A DNA stretch of 34,192 bases from Sulfurovum sp. (GTDB taxonomy: Bacteria > Campylobacterota > Campylobacteria > Campylobacterales > Sulfurovaceae), in assembly GCA_027012955.1 (NCBI GenBank), contig JALUYL010000084.1, positions 1 to 34,192 of the forward strand, read 5' to 3'. The position numbers and the translations under genes are program-made. The notes under the pieces are model-generated. The model ran no database searches and was not told where the DNA came from. It was given only the letters and a program-made list of their open reading frames with translations. Below, piece by piece: positions 17,883-25,768 of the stretch (its first letter is position 1; every line of letters starts with the position of its first letter).

Positions 17883-18635
17883 TTAGGCTTTGTCTTCAAG
17901 TGAGTAAGGGATATTCGCTTTTTCAAGTACATCAACATACATAGAAAATGCCTCTTTCGCTAAATTTTCATCATCACTAGCCACAGAGATACTCACAGAC
18001 CAGCCCTCATCAAGCAGTTTAGGTAAAGAGGAGAACTCCACACCTTTTGGCATATTTCCCATCACTTCTATAAAAATGTTTTCTTTGCAGAGTGCTGTGA
18101 GTGTATATCTATAGGTCTCTTTTTTATGTGGGATGAGTTTTCCCAGTATCTCTGTCAGCATAGGGTGGCTCATCTGGGGAAAACCTGGCATAAAGAAGTA
18201 ACGCTCATCTAAAGAAAAGGCAGGCATTTTGTTCACAGGGTTATCTAAAAGTGCCGCACCTTTTGGAAGCTCAGCCATCTTAATAGGGTGAGGGTAGGCA
18301 GCCTCTCCCAACTTCTCCTCTATGATACGCTTGGCTTCTTCATGCACCACAAAATCTCCACCACGCAAAGCAATAGCAGCACATTTACGTGTATGGTCAT
18401 CGGGTGTAGAACCTATGCCACCAAAAGAGAAAAGCACAGGATTAGGCTGAGATGCAATAAATTTAATAGTTTGAATAATAAGCGCAGGGTCATCTTCTAT
18501 GATAAATGAGCCGGTGAGTTTATAACCCTTCTCGGCTAAAGCCTTAGAGACAAAGTCAAAATGTGCATCCTCTCTTCGACGGTTGAGGATTTCAGTGCCT
18601 ATGATGAGGGTGAAGAAGTGAGGTGTGTTTTGCAT
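17883..18635 (-). CDS. Molybdopterin-binding-fold protein (CinA N-terminal domain type)
   Basis: This 250-residue protein has the MoaB/Mog-like fold of the CinA N-terminal domain without the C-terminal nicotinamide-nucleotide amidase domain. Characteristic stretches are LIIGTEILNRRREDAHFDFV near residues 9-30 (the CinA GTELL-like motif) and SFGGIGSTPDDHTRKCAAIA near 68-88 (the GGxGxTxDD motif). Stand-alone versions may bind molybdopterin or hydrolyse ADP-ribose-type nucleotides; which applies here cannot be told. It starts 14 bases after vapC and ends four bases before the MFS start, so it is within an operon. Confidence 0.87.
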   Translation of the reverse strand: MQNTPHFFTLIIGTEILNRRREDAHFDFVSKALAEKGYKLTGSFIIEDDPALIIQTIKFIASQPNPVLFSFGGIGSTPDDHTRKCAAIALRGGDFVVHEEAKRIIEEKLGEAAYPHPIKMAELPKGAALLDNPVNKMPAFSLDERYFFMPGFPQMSHPMLTEILGKLIPHKKETYRYTLTALCKENIFIEVMGNMPKGVEFSSLPKLLDEGWSVSISVASDDENLAKEAFSMYVDVLEKANIPYSLEDKA

Positions 18636-18649
18636 ATTTTTAATCTCTT

Positions 18650-19015
18650 TTATATCAAATCGATATTTTTGATGTATTTAAAATCTTTGACATTATAGGT
18701 AAATAATTTGTATTTTCCTACCAATGCAGTTGAGGCTATGAGGCTATCGGGTATATCTAGGGTGTGACTTTTGGCATAGGTCTTTACAAGTTTGGTAGCT
18801 TGTGTAGATATGTTTTCATTTAGCTGTACAATGTAAAAGAGAGAAACAAACTTTTCAAGTTTGTTTAATTCAGCTTTGTTCAGTGCACCATAGTAAAGTT
18901 CCATGACTGTGATGGATGATATGGCAAGTGTTATATTGAAGCTTTGTACTTTATCTATGGTATTTTGATTGCCTTTTAGTATCTCTATAAGGACATTGGT
19001 ATCTAACAGTATCAT
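18650..19015 (-). CDS. vapC: PIN-domain toxin (VapC family)
   Basis: A 121-residue PIN-domain ribonuclease, the toxin of a type II toxin-antitoxin pair. The acidic active-site residues are in place: Asp5 (ILLDTNVLIEIL), Glu39 (VMELYYGA), Asp90 (LDIPDSLIAST) and Asp111 (NVKDF). Its ATG overlaps the antitoxin stop in an ATGA arrangement, which ensures coupled translation. The likely target is a tRNA or rRNA loop, by family analogy. It looks intact. Housekeeping-like genes follow within 14 bases, so they may share the antitoxin-controlled promoter. Confidence 0.9.
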   Translation of the reverse strand: MILLDTNVLIEILKGNQNTIDKVQSFNITLAISSITVMELYYGALNKAELNKLEKFVSLFYIVQLNENISTQATKLVKTYAKSHTLDIPDSLIASTALVGKYKLFTYNVKDFKYIKNIDLI

Positions 19016-19236
19016 TTCCAGGCTTGCTCTCTTAGACTCTCTTGTGTCGTATCTCTATCTTCCCACATACCTGAAAACTGAGAAAAATCATTAGATTGAG
19101 GTTTATTCTTTTTTTCTTGTAGGTCTTTTTTGAGTGTGTCACGTATATAAGCTGAGAGAGAAATACCTAAGGTATTGGCTTGAGACTTAAGCTCTTCAAA
19201 AAGTGACTCTTCAAAATATATTTGTGTTCTGTGCAT
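19012..19236 (-). CDS. vapB: Ribbon-helix-helix antitoxin (VapB-like)
   Basis: The 74-residue protein begins MHRTQIYFEESLFEELKSQA, a ribbon-helix-helix DNA-binding domain (strand 3-8, helices about 11-20 and 26-40). An acidic tail around SQFSGMWEDRD wraps the toxin in such systems. The frame is open upstream into the REP region up to 19491, but that part is repeat-derived. The ATG at 19236 fits the domain boundary (an ATG at 19266 is a weaker option with no ribosome-binding site). As in other pairs it should repress its own promoter, which would then lie in 19240-19330 next to the REP cluster. Confidence 0.85.
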   Translation of the reverse strand: MHRTQIYFEESLFEELKSQANTLGISLSAYIRDTLKKDLQEKKNKPQSNDFSQFSGMWEDRDTTQESLREQAWK

Positions 19237-19400
19237 CTTTTGTTCCCATACATCATATTTATACATTACTATAGCATAAATTGGGTTTGATGTAAAGAGA
19301 ATGTATTGGTCTACACATATGGCAATAACGTTGATTTGGTGCGATGGCATACCCCAAGGGCATTTCCGTTGGGCATCACGTTGATTTGGTATGTTGATTC

Positions 19401-19489
19401 GGTGCGATGGCAATCGCCCCCTACACCATTTGATGATGTATAAAATTGTATCTGCATAAACACCCGTAGGGGGCGATTGCCATCGCACC
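19401..19489. repeat. REP pair (24-bp perfect inverted repeat), left cluster
   Basis: Left arm 19401-19424 and right arm 19466-19489 are exact reverse complements over 24 bases with a 41-base loop. Each arm contains its own small hairpin, GCGAT-TGCC-ATCGC in the right arm, headed by GTAG, the tetranucleotide expected for REP elements recognised by RAYT proteins. So this is two REPs facing each other (BIME-like). Confidence 0.85.
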
Positions 19490-19572
19490 AATAAAAATGT
19501 ACATGAAACAAAAATATCACATCCTCAATCGCACCAATACAAATATGCATAAAACAAAATATCACATCCTCA
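19483..19572. repeat. Tandem direct repeat, two units of about 45 bp
   Basis: The stretch beginning TCGCACCAAT and ending ATCACATCCTCAA occurs at 19483-19527 and again at 19529-19572 with few changes. A third, more diverged copy follows the right REP cluster at 20244-20285. Confidence 0.7.
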
Positions 19573-19648
19573 ACATACCCAAAACCTAAAAACATGACAA
19601 TTTGCCATATTTTTAACCCCATCTAAATAAACCTGCCATAATACACCT

Positions 19649-20098
19649 ATGGCAAATTATAAACGCATATTTCTTGATGGCTACAGCTACTACATTACCA
19701 TGGTTACGCATAAACGTAATCCTATACTTGTAGATAATATAGAAGCCTTACGAGAGAGTTTTCATGAGAGCAAACGGTATTACCACTACAGTATAGATGC
19801 CATAGTCGTGCTACCTGACCATTTACATATGATAATTACACCCAAGAAAGCCAAGGATTACCCTAAAATTGTGAGGGCAATCAAATATAATTTTTCTATC
19901 AAAATAATACACAACGAAGAACAATCAACAGCACGACATAAAAAAGGAATGAATCCTGTGTGGCAAAAACGCTATTATGAACATACTATAAGAGATGAAA
20001 AAGATTATCTACGTTGTTTGGAATACATACAAAATAATCCGATGAATCATGGGTTGGTTGATGATAGCAAAGATTGGGAATATATGTTTGCGTTTTGA
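19649..20098 (+). CDS. REP-associated tyrosine transposase (RAYT, Y1_Tnp)
   Basis: A 149-residue HUH endonuclease of the IS200/IS605-like Y1 family that acts on REP hairpins. The metal-binding H58-L-H60 sits in VVLPDHLHMII. The helix near the C-terminus, EYIQNNPMNHGLV, carries the likely catalytic Tyr126 in the YIxxNP context typical of RAYTs. The protein begins YKRIFLDGYSYYITMVTHKR, the usual first strand. It appears intact and full length. No strong ribosome-binding site precedes the ATG, so expression may be low. The stop codon lies where the right repeat copy begins. Confidence 0.92.
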   Translation: MANYKRIFLDGYSYYITMVTHKRNPILVDNIEALRESFHESKRYYHYSIDAIVVLPDHLHMIITPKKAKDYPKIVRAIKYNFSIKIIHNEEQSTARHKKGMNPVWQKRYYEHTIRDEKDYLRCLEYIQNNPMNHGLVDDSKDWEYMFAF

Positions 20099-20159
20099 TT
20101 TTGTGTGATGGCATAGCCCAGTTTCCGTTGGGCATCGTGTTGATTCGGTATGTTGATGC

Positions 20160-20250
20160 GGTGCGATGGCAATCGCCCCCTACATAAATTTTATGATGTA
20201 TTCAAATTTGTATCTTTATAAAAGCTGTAGGGGGCGATTGCCATCGCACC
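20160..20250. repeat. REP pair (24-bp perfect inverted repeat), right cluster
   Basis: Arms at 20160-20183 and 20227-20250 are exact reverse complements and identical to the arms of the left cluster. The 43-base loop resembles the left loop (shared ATGATGTAT and TTGTATCT). It lies 57 bases past the rpoD stop on the minus strand, so it may also protect or end the rpoD mRNA. Confidence 0.85.
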
Positions 20251-20306
20251 AATACAAATATGCATGAAATAAAAATCTCACACCCCCTGTCAAATTAGAC
20301 TAGAAA

Positions 20307-22157
20307 TCACTCTTCTATATAGTTCTTAAGTTTACGCCCAACCTTAGGGTGTTTAAGTTTTTTAATGGCAGATGATTCTATCTGTCTTACTCTTTCACGT
20401 GTGACTGAAAGCTCTTTACCAATCTCTTCTAGTGTTCTGTCACTTTCGTCTTCAAGAAGACCAAAACGCATACGAATAACCGCTTTTTCTCTTTCGTTGA
20501 GTTGGTCAAGGACTTCGTCTATCTGGTTGTTTAGGTCATCTTTAAGTACAACATCAGTTGGGCTAAGTGTTGTTTTGTCTTCGATGAAGTCACCAAATCT
20601 ACCATCATCTTCGTCACCTACAGGAGTTTCAAGTGATACTGGCTCTTTGGTAATTTTGATAACGTTCTTCACTTTATCAACTGAAAGACCTACTTCTTCT
20701 GCGATAGTATCGAGATCTGGCTCTTTTCCTGTCTCTTGAAGGTGTTTTCTGATGATTTTGTTGATACGGTTAATCGTCTCAATCATGTGAATAGGGATAC
20801 GAATCGTTCTTGCCTGGTCTGCAATGGCACGAGAAATCGCTTGACGAATCCACCATGTTGCGTAGGTAGAGAACTTGTACCCTTTTTCATACTCAAATTT
20901 ATCAACCGCTTTCATAAGCCCGATGTTACCCTCTTGGATAAGGTCAAGGAATGGAAGACCACGGTTTGTGTAACGCTTGGCAATAGACACAACCAATCTA
21001 AGGTTAGACTTTGCCATACGTGTTTTTGCTACTTCTGACTTGGCTTTACCTTGACGGATTTGACCTAGAATATCTTGGAGTTTCTCTTCGCTGAGGTCAA
21101 AACTACCTTTAGATGCTTCTCTTGTTTCAAAAAGTTTCTTAATCTCAACATAGGTAGAAACCATAGTTGTCTCTGGGACAGAATCGATGATGTCATCTTT
21201 GTCCATATTGATGATGTTATTAAGTAACTTTTGGTGGTTTTCTTTGAGTGTATCGTTAAAAAGTGGAAGTTTATACTCAAGTCTTTTTAGCTCTTTATCA
21301 AAACTGTCATCAGAAGTAAGTGCTGTCTCCATCGCTTTTACAAGTTCATTGATGAGTTTAGATGTTGGTCCAAGATTTAAAAGAGACTTTTTAAGTAACT
21401 CTTTTTTAAATGCAATTTTAAGACGCTCATGTAAGATAGCTACAGGGTCAGTTTCTGTTTCTAAAAATGTATCTAAATCTTCACGTGCTTTCATCCAGTC
21501 TTTTTTAGCTTTTTCAAGTGCTTTAAAACTGTCTACAACTTGTTTTACTCTTTTATTGTTTTTTGGACCTTTTGACGCTTCTTTCTCTTCGGCTGTTTCT
21601 TCTGGAGTGTCATCATCTGCAGAAGCTTTTTCATCTTCAAAAGATTTAAAGAGTTCTTTAACACGTCTTTCACGGTTAAGTAAAGGCTCTTTATAGTTGA
21701 TAATATATCCGATGAGGTAAGGTACAGAACAGATAGCATCGATGATGACATCTTCACCCTCTTCAATAGTTTGAGAGAGGTCAACCTCTTCTTCTTTCGT
21801 TAAAAGTGGAATTTTACCCATTTCACGCAGATACATACGTACAGGAGAGTCAGAACGGCTCCATTCAAGAATTTCTTTCTCTTTATTAAGATCAAATGTA
21901 TCTTCTCCGCTTTCTGCAAGTCTTTTTCTTGCATCAGCACGTTTTTTCTTTTCTTTTTCTGTTAAAAATTTTGCATACTCTGATGCTGAAATGATTTGTG
22001 TTTTGGAGTCAGTGGCAAATTTATTGATTTTCTTTGCTTGTGCAGCTGTGGGTTGTTTGGTGAATTCTTTAGCGATGTTTTCGAGTGTAACCACATCGCC
22101 TTTTTTCTTAGATGTAAAGAGTGCTTCTATGTTCTTCATACTATCTTTTGCTGCCAT
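20307..22157 (-). CDS. rpoD: RNA polymerase sigma factor RpoD (sigma70)
   Basis: The primary sigma factor, 616 residues. Region 1.2 starts with [11 protein letters not shown] at 104-114. A charged non-conserved region spans about 140-360. Region 2 ([21 protein letters not shown] then [17 protein letters not shown]) lies near 380-455, with the -10 recognition helix intact. Region 3 follows, and region 4 ends with the -35-binding helix-turn-helix [20 protein letters not shown] near 575-600. A TATAAT box and a leader hairpin lie upstream. It ends 57 bases from a REP pair. Highly acidic and basic patches in the non-conserved region are normal for the family. Confidence 0.97.
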   Translation of the reverse strand: MAAKDSMKNIEALFTSKKKGDVVTLENIAKEFTKQPTAAQAKKINKFATDSKTQIISASEYAKFLTEKEKKKRADARKRLAESGEDTFDLNKEKEILEWSRSDSPVRMYLREMGKIPLLTKEEEVDLSQTIEEGEDVIIDAICSVPYLIGYIINYKEPLLNRERRVKELFKSFEDEKASADDDTPEETAEEKEASKGPKNNKRVKQVVDSFKALEKAKKDWMKAREDLDTFLETETDPVAILHERLKIAFKKELLKKSLLNLGPTSKLINELVKAMETALTSDDSFDKELKRLEYKLPLFNDTLKENHQKLLNNIINMDKDDIIDSVPETTMVSTYVEIKKLFETREASKGSFDLSEEKLQDILGQIRQGKAKSEVAKTRMAKSNLRLVVSIAKRYTNRGLPFLDLIQEGNIGLMKAVDKFEYEKGYKFSTYATWWIRQAISRAIADQARTIRIPIHMIETINRINKIIRKHLQETGKEPDLDTIAEEVGLSVDKVKNVIKITKEPVSLETPVGDEDDGRFGDFIEDKTTLSPTDVVLKDDLNNQIDEVLDQLNEREKAVIRMRFGLLEDESDRTLEEIGKELSVTRERVRQIESSAIKKLKHPKVGRKLKNYIEE

Positions 22158-22174
22158 TATAATCCTTGAAAGTT

Positions 22175-22213
22175 TGAGGTGGAAGACCTCAGAAAATATT
22201 AAAAAGGATTATA
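22175..22213 (-). promoter_or_regulatory. rpoD promoter and leader hairpin
   Basis: On the minus strand TATAAT lies at 22213-22208. It is followed in the leader by a 6-bp hairpin with a five-base loop (TGAGGT at 22175-22180 pairing with ACCTCA at 22186-22191) before an AAGGA ribosome-binding site. The hairpin may affect translation or stability of rpoD mRNA. Confidence 0.5.
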
Positions 22214-22243
22214 CCGAAATTTCATTCATTTTTAGCCCTAAAT

Positions 22244-22272
22244 TTGATTAATTTTAAATTTTTAGCTATAAT
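22244..22272 (+). promoter_or_regulatory. leuD-leuB promoter
   Basis: TTGATT (22244-22249) and TATAAT (22267-22272) are separated by 17 bases, a good sigma70 promoter. The box sits in TTTAGCTATAAT, the same string as upstream of the gene at 33400. It is divergent from the rpoD promoter. No leader peptide with Leu codons is seen in the short leader. Confidence 0.6.
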
Positions 22273-22317
22273 CGCCAAAATTTTAAAGGGATTTACTCCC
22301 CGTTGAAGGACAATGAT

Positions 22318-22812
22318 TTGCAAGGTAAAGTTTGGAAATTTGGTGATAATATCGATACAGATCTCATCATCGCAGCAAGATATCTCAATACTTCTGATGC
22401 GTCAGAATTAGCAAAATATGTAATGGAAGATGCAGATCCTGCATTTGTTTCAAAAATGAGCCCAGGTGACATTATCGTTGCAGGTGAGAACTTTGGATGT
22501 GGTTCAAGTCGTGAACATGCACCTATCGCGCTTAAAGAAGCAGGGGTGAGCGCTATTATCGCACCTACGTTTGCACGTATTTTTTACAGAAATGCATTTA
22601 ATATGGGACTTCCTATCTTTGAACTCCCAGAATCAGCAGAGATAGAAGAAGGCGATACTGTAAGGGTAGATATGGATGCAGGAGAAATCATTAATGTTTC
22701 TCAGGCAAAAACCTACAAATTTACACCTATCCCAGAGTTTATGCAAGAGTTGGTAGATGCAGGTGGACTTATCGAGTTTGCAAAACAAGAGATAGCAAAC
22801 AAAGAAAAATAG
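22318..22812 (+). CDS. leuD: 3-isopropylmalate dehydratase small subunit
   Basis: The small subunit of isopropylmalate isomerase, which converts 2- to 3-isopropylmalate in leucine synthesis together with LeuC (not in the window). It is the short type (about 164 residues) found in archaea and many bacteria. It starts [22 protein letters not shown] and carries the swivel-domain motif [14 protein letters not shown]. The frame opens at TTG 22303, but TTG 22318 has GAAGGA at an ideal seven-base spacing and matches the usual family start, so it is preferred. leuB follows after 14 bases. Confidence 0.93.
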   Translation: MQGKVWKFGDNIDTDLIIAARYLNTSDASELAKYVMEDADPAFVSKMSPGDIIVAGENFGCGSSREHAPIALKEAGVSAIIAPTFARIFYRNAFNMGLPIFELPESAEIEEGDTVRVDMDAGEIINVSQAKTYKFTPIPEFMQELVDAGGLIEFAKQEIANKEK

Positions 22813-22826
22813 AAAAGGCTAAAAGT

Positions 22827-23894
22827 ATGAAAAGTTATAAAATAGGCGTTATTAAAGGTGATGGGATTGGTCCTGAGATCATTGATGAAGCGATAAAAGT
22901 ACTCGATGCAGTTTCTGTAACACAAGGATTTAACCTGAAGTATGAAGAGATGTTACTCGGTGGTTCAGCTATTGACGAAACAGGTGTACCACTTCCAGAT
23001 GAGACTATACAGGGCGTGAAGAAATGTGACGCTGTACTTTTTGGTGCCATTGGTGGTCCAAAATGGGATAACTTGGAGAGACATCTACGTCCAGAGTCAG
23101 GACTTTTAGGTCTTCGTAAAGAGATGGGAACATTTGCCAACCTTAGACCAGCGATGGTCTATGATGAGTTAGTCAATGCTTCAAGTCTTAAACCAGCAGT
23201 CATCCAAGGTGTGGACATTATGGTTGTACGGGAGCTTACAGGTGGTATCTACTTTGGTCAACCACGTGAGTATGATGCCAACAAATCGTACAATACAATG
23301 GTCTATACACGTGAAGAAGTAGTACGTATCGCTGTAGTGGCATTTGATATTGCTATGCAACGTGACAAGCGCATCTGTTCTGTTGACAAAGCCAATGTAC
23401 TTGAAGTGAGCCAGTTTTGGAGAGAGATCGTTGAAGAGGTAGCCAAAGACTATCCAGAGGTAGAACTTACACATATGTATGTAGACAATGCTGCTATGCA
23501 ACTTATCCGTGACCCTAAGCAGTTTGATGTCATCTTGACAGGCAACATCTTTGGAGATATCTTGTCTGATGCTGCATCAATGCTTTCTGGTTCTATCGGG
23601 CTTCTTCCAAGTGCAAGTACAGGTAAAGGTGTAGGATTGTTTGAACCTATCCATGGTTCAGCGCCTGACATTGCAGGACAAGGGATTGCTAACCCGTTAG
23701 CGACTATATCGTCTGCTTCTATGTTGTTACGTTATGCTTTAGGTGAAGCGACCGCAGCGGACAAGATAGATAATGCCATCAAAAAAGCACTCTCAGAAGG
23801 CTACCGTACAGGTGACCTTGGTGATTATGATACCAAAGAGATTATGACATGTTCTGAGATGGGTGATATTGTCGCAGACTATGCCAGTAGATAG
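22827..23894 (+). CDS. leuB: 3-isopropylmalate dehydrogenase
   Basis: LeuB oxidises and decarboxylates 3-isopropylmalate with NAD+ in leucine synthesis. The 355 residues are typical. Visible motifs are GDGIGPEI at 11-18, the substrate-binding [13 protein letters not shown] region near 90-105, [11 protein letters not shown] near 133-145, the metal-binding Asp residues in VDNAAMQL and [19 protein letters not shown], and the NAD-binding [26 protein letters not shown] precedes the ATG. It is cotranscribed with leuD. A structured spacer with a terminator follows. Confidence 0.97.
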   Translation: MKSYKIGVIKGDGIGPEIIDEAIKVLDAVSVTQGFNLKYEEMLLGGSAIDETGVPLPDETIQGVKKCDAVLFGAIGGPKWDNLERHLRPESGLLGLRKEMGTFANLRPAMVYDELVNASSLKPAVIQGVDIMVVRELTGGIYFGQPREYDANKSYNTMVYTREEVVRIAVVAFDIAMQRDKRICSVDKANVLEVSQFWREIVEEVAKDYPEVELTHMYVDNAAMQLIRDPKQFDVILTGNIFGDILSDAASMLSGSIGLLPSASTGKGVGLFEPIHGSAPDIAGQGIANPLATISSASMLLRYALGEATAADKIDNAIKKALSEGYRTGDLGDYDTKEIMTCSEMGDIVADYASR

Positions 23895-23897
23895 GAC

Positions 23898-23978
23898 GCA
23901 AAATGAGCAAAGCTCATCTTTGCTACGCTGACGCTGTGTCCTCTTCAGCAGAGGGCTCAAACAACTAGTTGTTTTTTT
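23898..23978 (+). terminator. Hairpin cluster and terminator after leuB
   Basis: Three hairpins follow the leuB stop. The first (23898-23923) pairs GCAAA-ATGAGC with GCTCAT-C-TTTGC around an AAA loop. The second pairs CCTCT (23940) with AGAGG (23954). The third is AAACAACTAGTTGTTT (23959-23974), running into T's up to 23978, and is the likely Rho-independent terminator. Confidence 0.65.
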
Positions 23979-24016
23979 AATCTAGTAAAAATATTTGATA
24001 AACATATAGGTTTTTT

Positions 24017-24853
24017 ATGGAAAAACGTGCAAGAGTACTCATAGACTGTGAAGATGCAAAAGGGTTGGTTTATAAAATTTCTAAAGTCTTTTATGACAGA
24101 GGATTAAACATAGACAATAACCGTGAATTTGTAGACAAAGAACATGGTCGTTTTTTCATGCGTACGATTGTCACAGGGCTTTTTGATATACAAGAGCTTG
24201 AAGATGAACTACGAACTGTTGTGCCTGCAGATGCACACATAAGAGTCATAGAACCAAAAGACAAAAAAATCATCCTCATGGTAACCAAAGAATCTCATGC
24301 ACTTGGTGATATTTTGGTACGCCATGCAGATGGTGAACTGGGTGCCCAGATACAGTGTGTTATAGGTAACCATGAGACACTCAAATCACTTGTAGAGCGT
24401 TTCGATATTCCTTTTATTTATGTTCCTGCTGAGGGACTTAGCAGAGGAGCACATGAAGAAAAAGTCATGGCTGAGATAGACAAATATGCATTTGACTACA
24501 TTGTTCTTGCTAAATATATGCGTATTTTGACTTCTACTTTTGTTAAGGCATATACACAGAAAATTATAAACATTCACCACTCTTTCCTCCCCGCATTTAT
24601 AGGGGCAAACCCTTATAAACAAGCATATGAGCGAGGTGTGAAGATTATCGGAGCTACGGCACATTATGTTACAGACGATCTTGACGAAGGGCCGATTATC
24701 GCGCAAGATGTCATTCCTGTAACACATAGACAAAGTTGGCAAGACATGCAACGTGCAGGACGTGACGGAGAGAAAATAGTATTGTCCCGTGCATTGGCAC
24801 TAGTATTGAATGATAGAGTATTTGTCAATGGGAATAAGACAGTGATATTTTAA
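24017..24853 (+). CDS. purU: Formyltetrahydrofolate deformylase
   Basis: PurU hydrolyses 10-formyltetrahydrofolate to formate and tetrahydrofolate, balancing one-carbon pools and feeding purine synthesis. The 278-residue protein has an N-terminal ACT domain (about 5-80, RVLIDCEDAKGLVYKISKVF) and a formyltransferase-fold domain. The catalytic set is present: Asn-x-His in INIHHSFLPAFIGANPY and the Asp in YVTDDLDEGPII. The length matches the family (about 280). It is isolated between two terminators, so probably its own transcription unit. Confidence 0.95.
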   Translation: MEKRARVLIDCEDAKGLVYKISKVFYDRGLNIDNNREFVDKEHGRFFMRTIVTGLFDIQELEDELRTVVPADAHIRVIEPKDKKIILMVTKESHALGDILVRHADGELGAQIQCVIGNHETLKSLVERFDIPFIYVPAEGLSRGAHEEKVMAEIDKYAFDYIVLAKYMRILTSTFVKAYTQKIINIHHSFLPAFIGANPYKQAYERGVKIIGATAHYVTDDLDEGPIIAQDVIPVTHRQSWQDMQRAGRDGEKIVLSRALALVLNDRVFVNGNKTVIF

Positions 24854-24856
24854 CAC

Positions 24857-24951
24857 CACGCGAAGCGTGCCTTCATTAAATCACGCTTGCGTGTCCTGTC
24901 TCTCCGAACGACCTTGAAAGCGAAGCGATTCGAGAGGAGAGACGCTTTTTT
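24857..24951 (+). terminator. Terminator region after purU
   Basis: Two short hairpins, CACGC-GAA-GCGTG (24857-24869) and CACGC-TT-GCGTG (24882-24893), can also pair with each other. They are followed by a perfect 8-bp stem, GTCTCTCC (24898-24905) with GGAGAGAC (24936-24943), and a T-run at 24946-24951. The last element is a good Rho-independent terminator. Confidence 0.7.
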
Positions 24952-25047
24952 GTTTCGTTTTTTCTAAAAAAATGAAAAGAGAACAACGCCACAATTCGAA
25001 TTTTTTTGGAAAGTAAACAATGTCAATCAAGGCAAAGGAATAATAAG

Positions 25048-25542
25048 ATGTTTAATATCGTACTAGTAGAACCCCAAATCCCCCAAAATACAGGTACCAT
25101 AGGCAGACTCTGTGTCAATCTAGGTGCAACACTACACCTCATAAAACCTCTAGGCTTTGACATAGACGATAAAGCTGTCAAACGTGCAGGTCTTGACTAC
25201 TGGAAGCACTTAGACTTGGTCGTATGGGAGAGTTTTGCAGAGTATTTAGCGGCACATCCTATTACTCAAAACTCTTATATGGGTACAACTAAAACTGATA
25301 ACCTCTACTTTAACGCACCTTTTAAAAAAGGTGATCACATTCTCTTTGGTGCAGAGACAAGAGGCATAGATGAAAAAGTGCTTTTGGCACATCCTGAGCA
25401 GTGCATCACCATACCTATGGGTGGCAAGGGTAGAAGTCTAAACCTTGGGGTGAGTGTGGGTGTGGTTATCTACGATGCCTTGCGCCAAAACTATGATGGT
25501 TTTGAAAAAATCACTATAGCCAATACTTTGGAGGAGAACTAA
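25048..25542 (+). CDS. trmL: tRNA (cytidine/uridine-34-2'-O)-methyltransferase
   Basis: A SPOUT-class methyltransferase (164 residues) that methylates the wobble ribose of tRNA-Leu isoacceptors in E. coli. Typical features are the start FNIVLVEPQIPQNTGTIGRLC, HLIKPLGF, the GAETRGID motif and the knot region CITIPMGGKGRSLNLGVSVG near the C-terminus. The open frame extends to 25006, but ATG 25048 has AAAGGA eight bases upstream and matches the family start. The stop overlaps the next small gene in a TAATG arrangement. Confidence 0.93.
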   Translation: MFNIVLVEPQIPQNTGTIGRLCVNLGATLHLIKPLGFDIDDKAVKRAGLDYWKHLDLVVWESFAEYLAAHPITQNSYMGTTKTDNLYFNAPFKKGDHILFGAETRGIDEKVLLAHPEQCITIPMGGKGRSLNLGVSVGVVIYDALRQNYDGFEKITIANTLEEN

Positions 25543-25688
25543 TGTCCTTTGGAGATATACTTTATATTATTGCTATCATTCTTTTTGCCTATATAACTTT
25601 TGGCATCGTAAGAAACTATTATAAAAATAAGTTTGATGACGAGGGTAGACGTATGGATATGCTTGATGAAGAAGAAAAAGACAAATAA
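25542..25688 (+). CDS. Small single-span membrane protein (48 residues)
   Basis: This short gene begins MSFGDILYIIAIILFAYITFG, one membrane span (about residues 5-24), then a basic stretch RNYYKNK and a highly acidic tail DEEEKDK. Its ATG shares one base with the trmL stop, and GGAGG at 25530-25534 lies seven bases upstream, so translation is very likely. No catalytic residues are apparent. It is probably a small inner-membrane protein of unknown role, co-expressed with trmL and followed 80 bases later by glyS. Confidence 0.75.
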   Translation: MSFGDILYIIAIILFAYITFGIVRNYYKNKFDDEGRRMDMLDEEEKDK

Positions 25689-25768
25689 CCCTCTATTTAC
25701 TAACTTTTAGATAAAATCATATTAAATTTTTTGTATCTGCGACAGCGGGTACTATCAGGATTATCTAA

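Larger units (their letters stand above)
19331..20286 (+). mobile_element. RAYT/REP unit: transposase gene between two REP clusters
   Basis: A transposase gene of the REP-associated tyrosine type is bracketed by two direct copies of a composite repeat (19331-19528 and 20095-20286). Each copy holds the same series: a decayed hairpin, a spacer with GTTGATTC/TTGATGCGG-type sequence, a perfect 24-bp inverted repeat, and a trailing A-rich direct repeat. The second copy begins at the last codon of the gene. The 412-base stretch 19237-19648 contains no gene other than this repeat material. Confidence 0.85.

Noticed and set aside
19237-19491. Longer vapB frame reaching into the REP cluster
   Set aside because: The extra residues are encoded by repeat sequence. 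The ribbon-helix-helix domain starts at ATG 19236.
19311-19622. 103-codon minus-strand frame in the REP region
   Set aside because: It is made of REP sequence read in another frame, with no ribosome-binding site or domain.
19401-20250. CRISPR-like array
   Set aside because: The repeats are inverted REP pairs around a transposase gene, with only two units and no regular spacers.
23895-24016. Possible tRNA or riboswitch after leuB
   Set aside because: The hairpins are short and lack a T-loop or conserved aptamer core. They fit a terminator cluster better.
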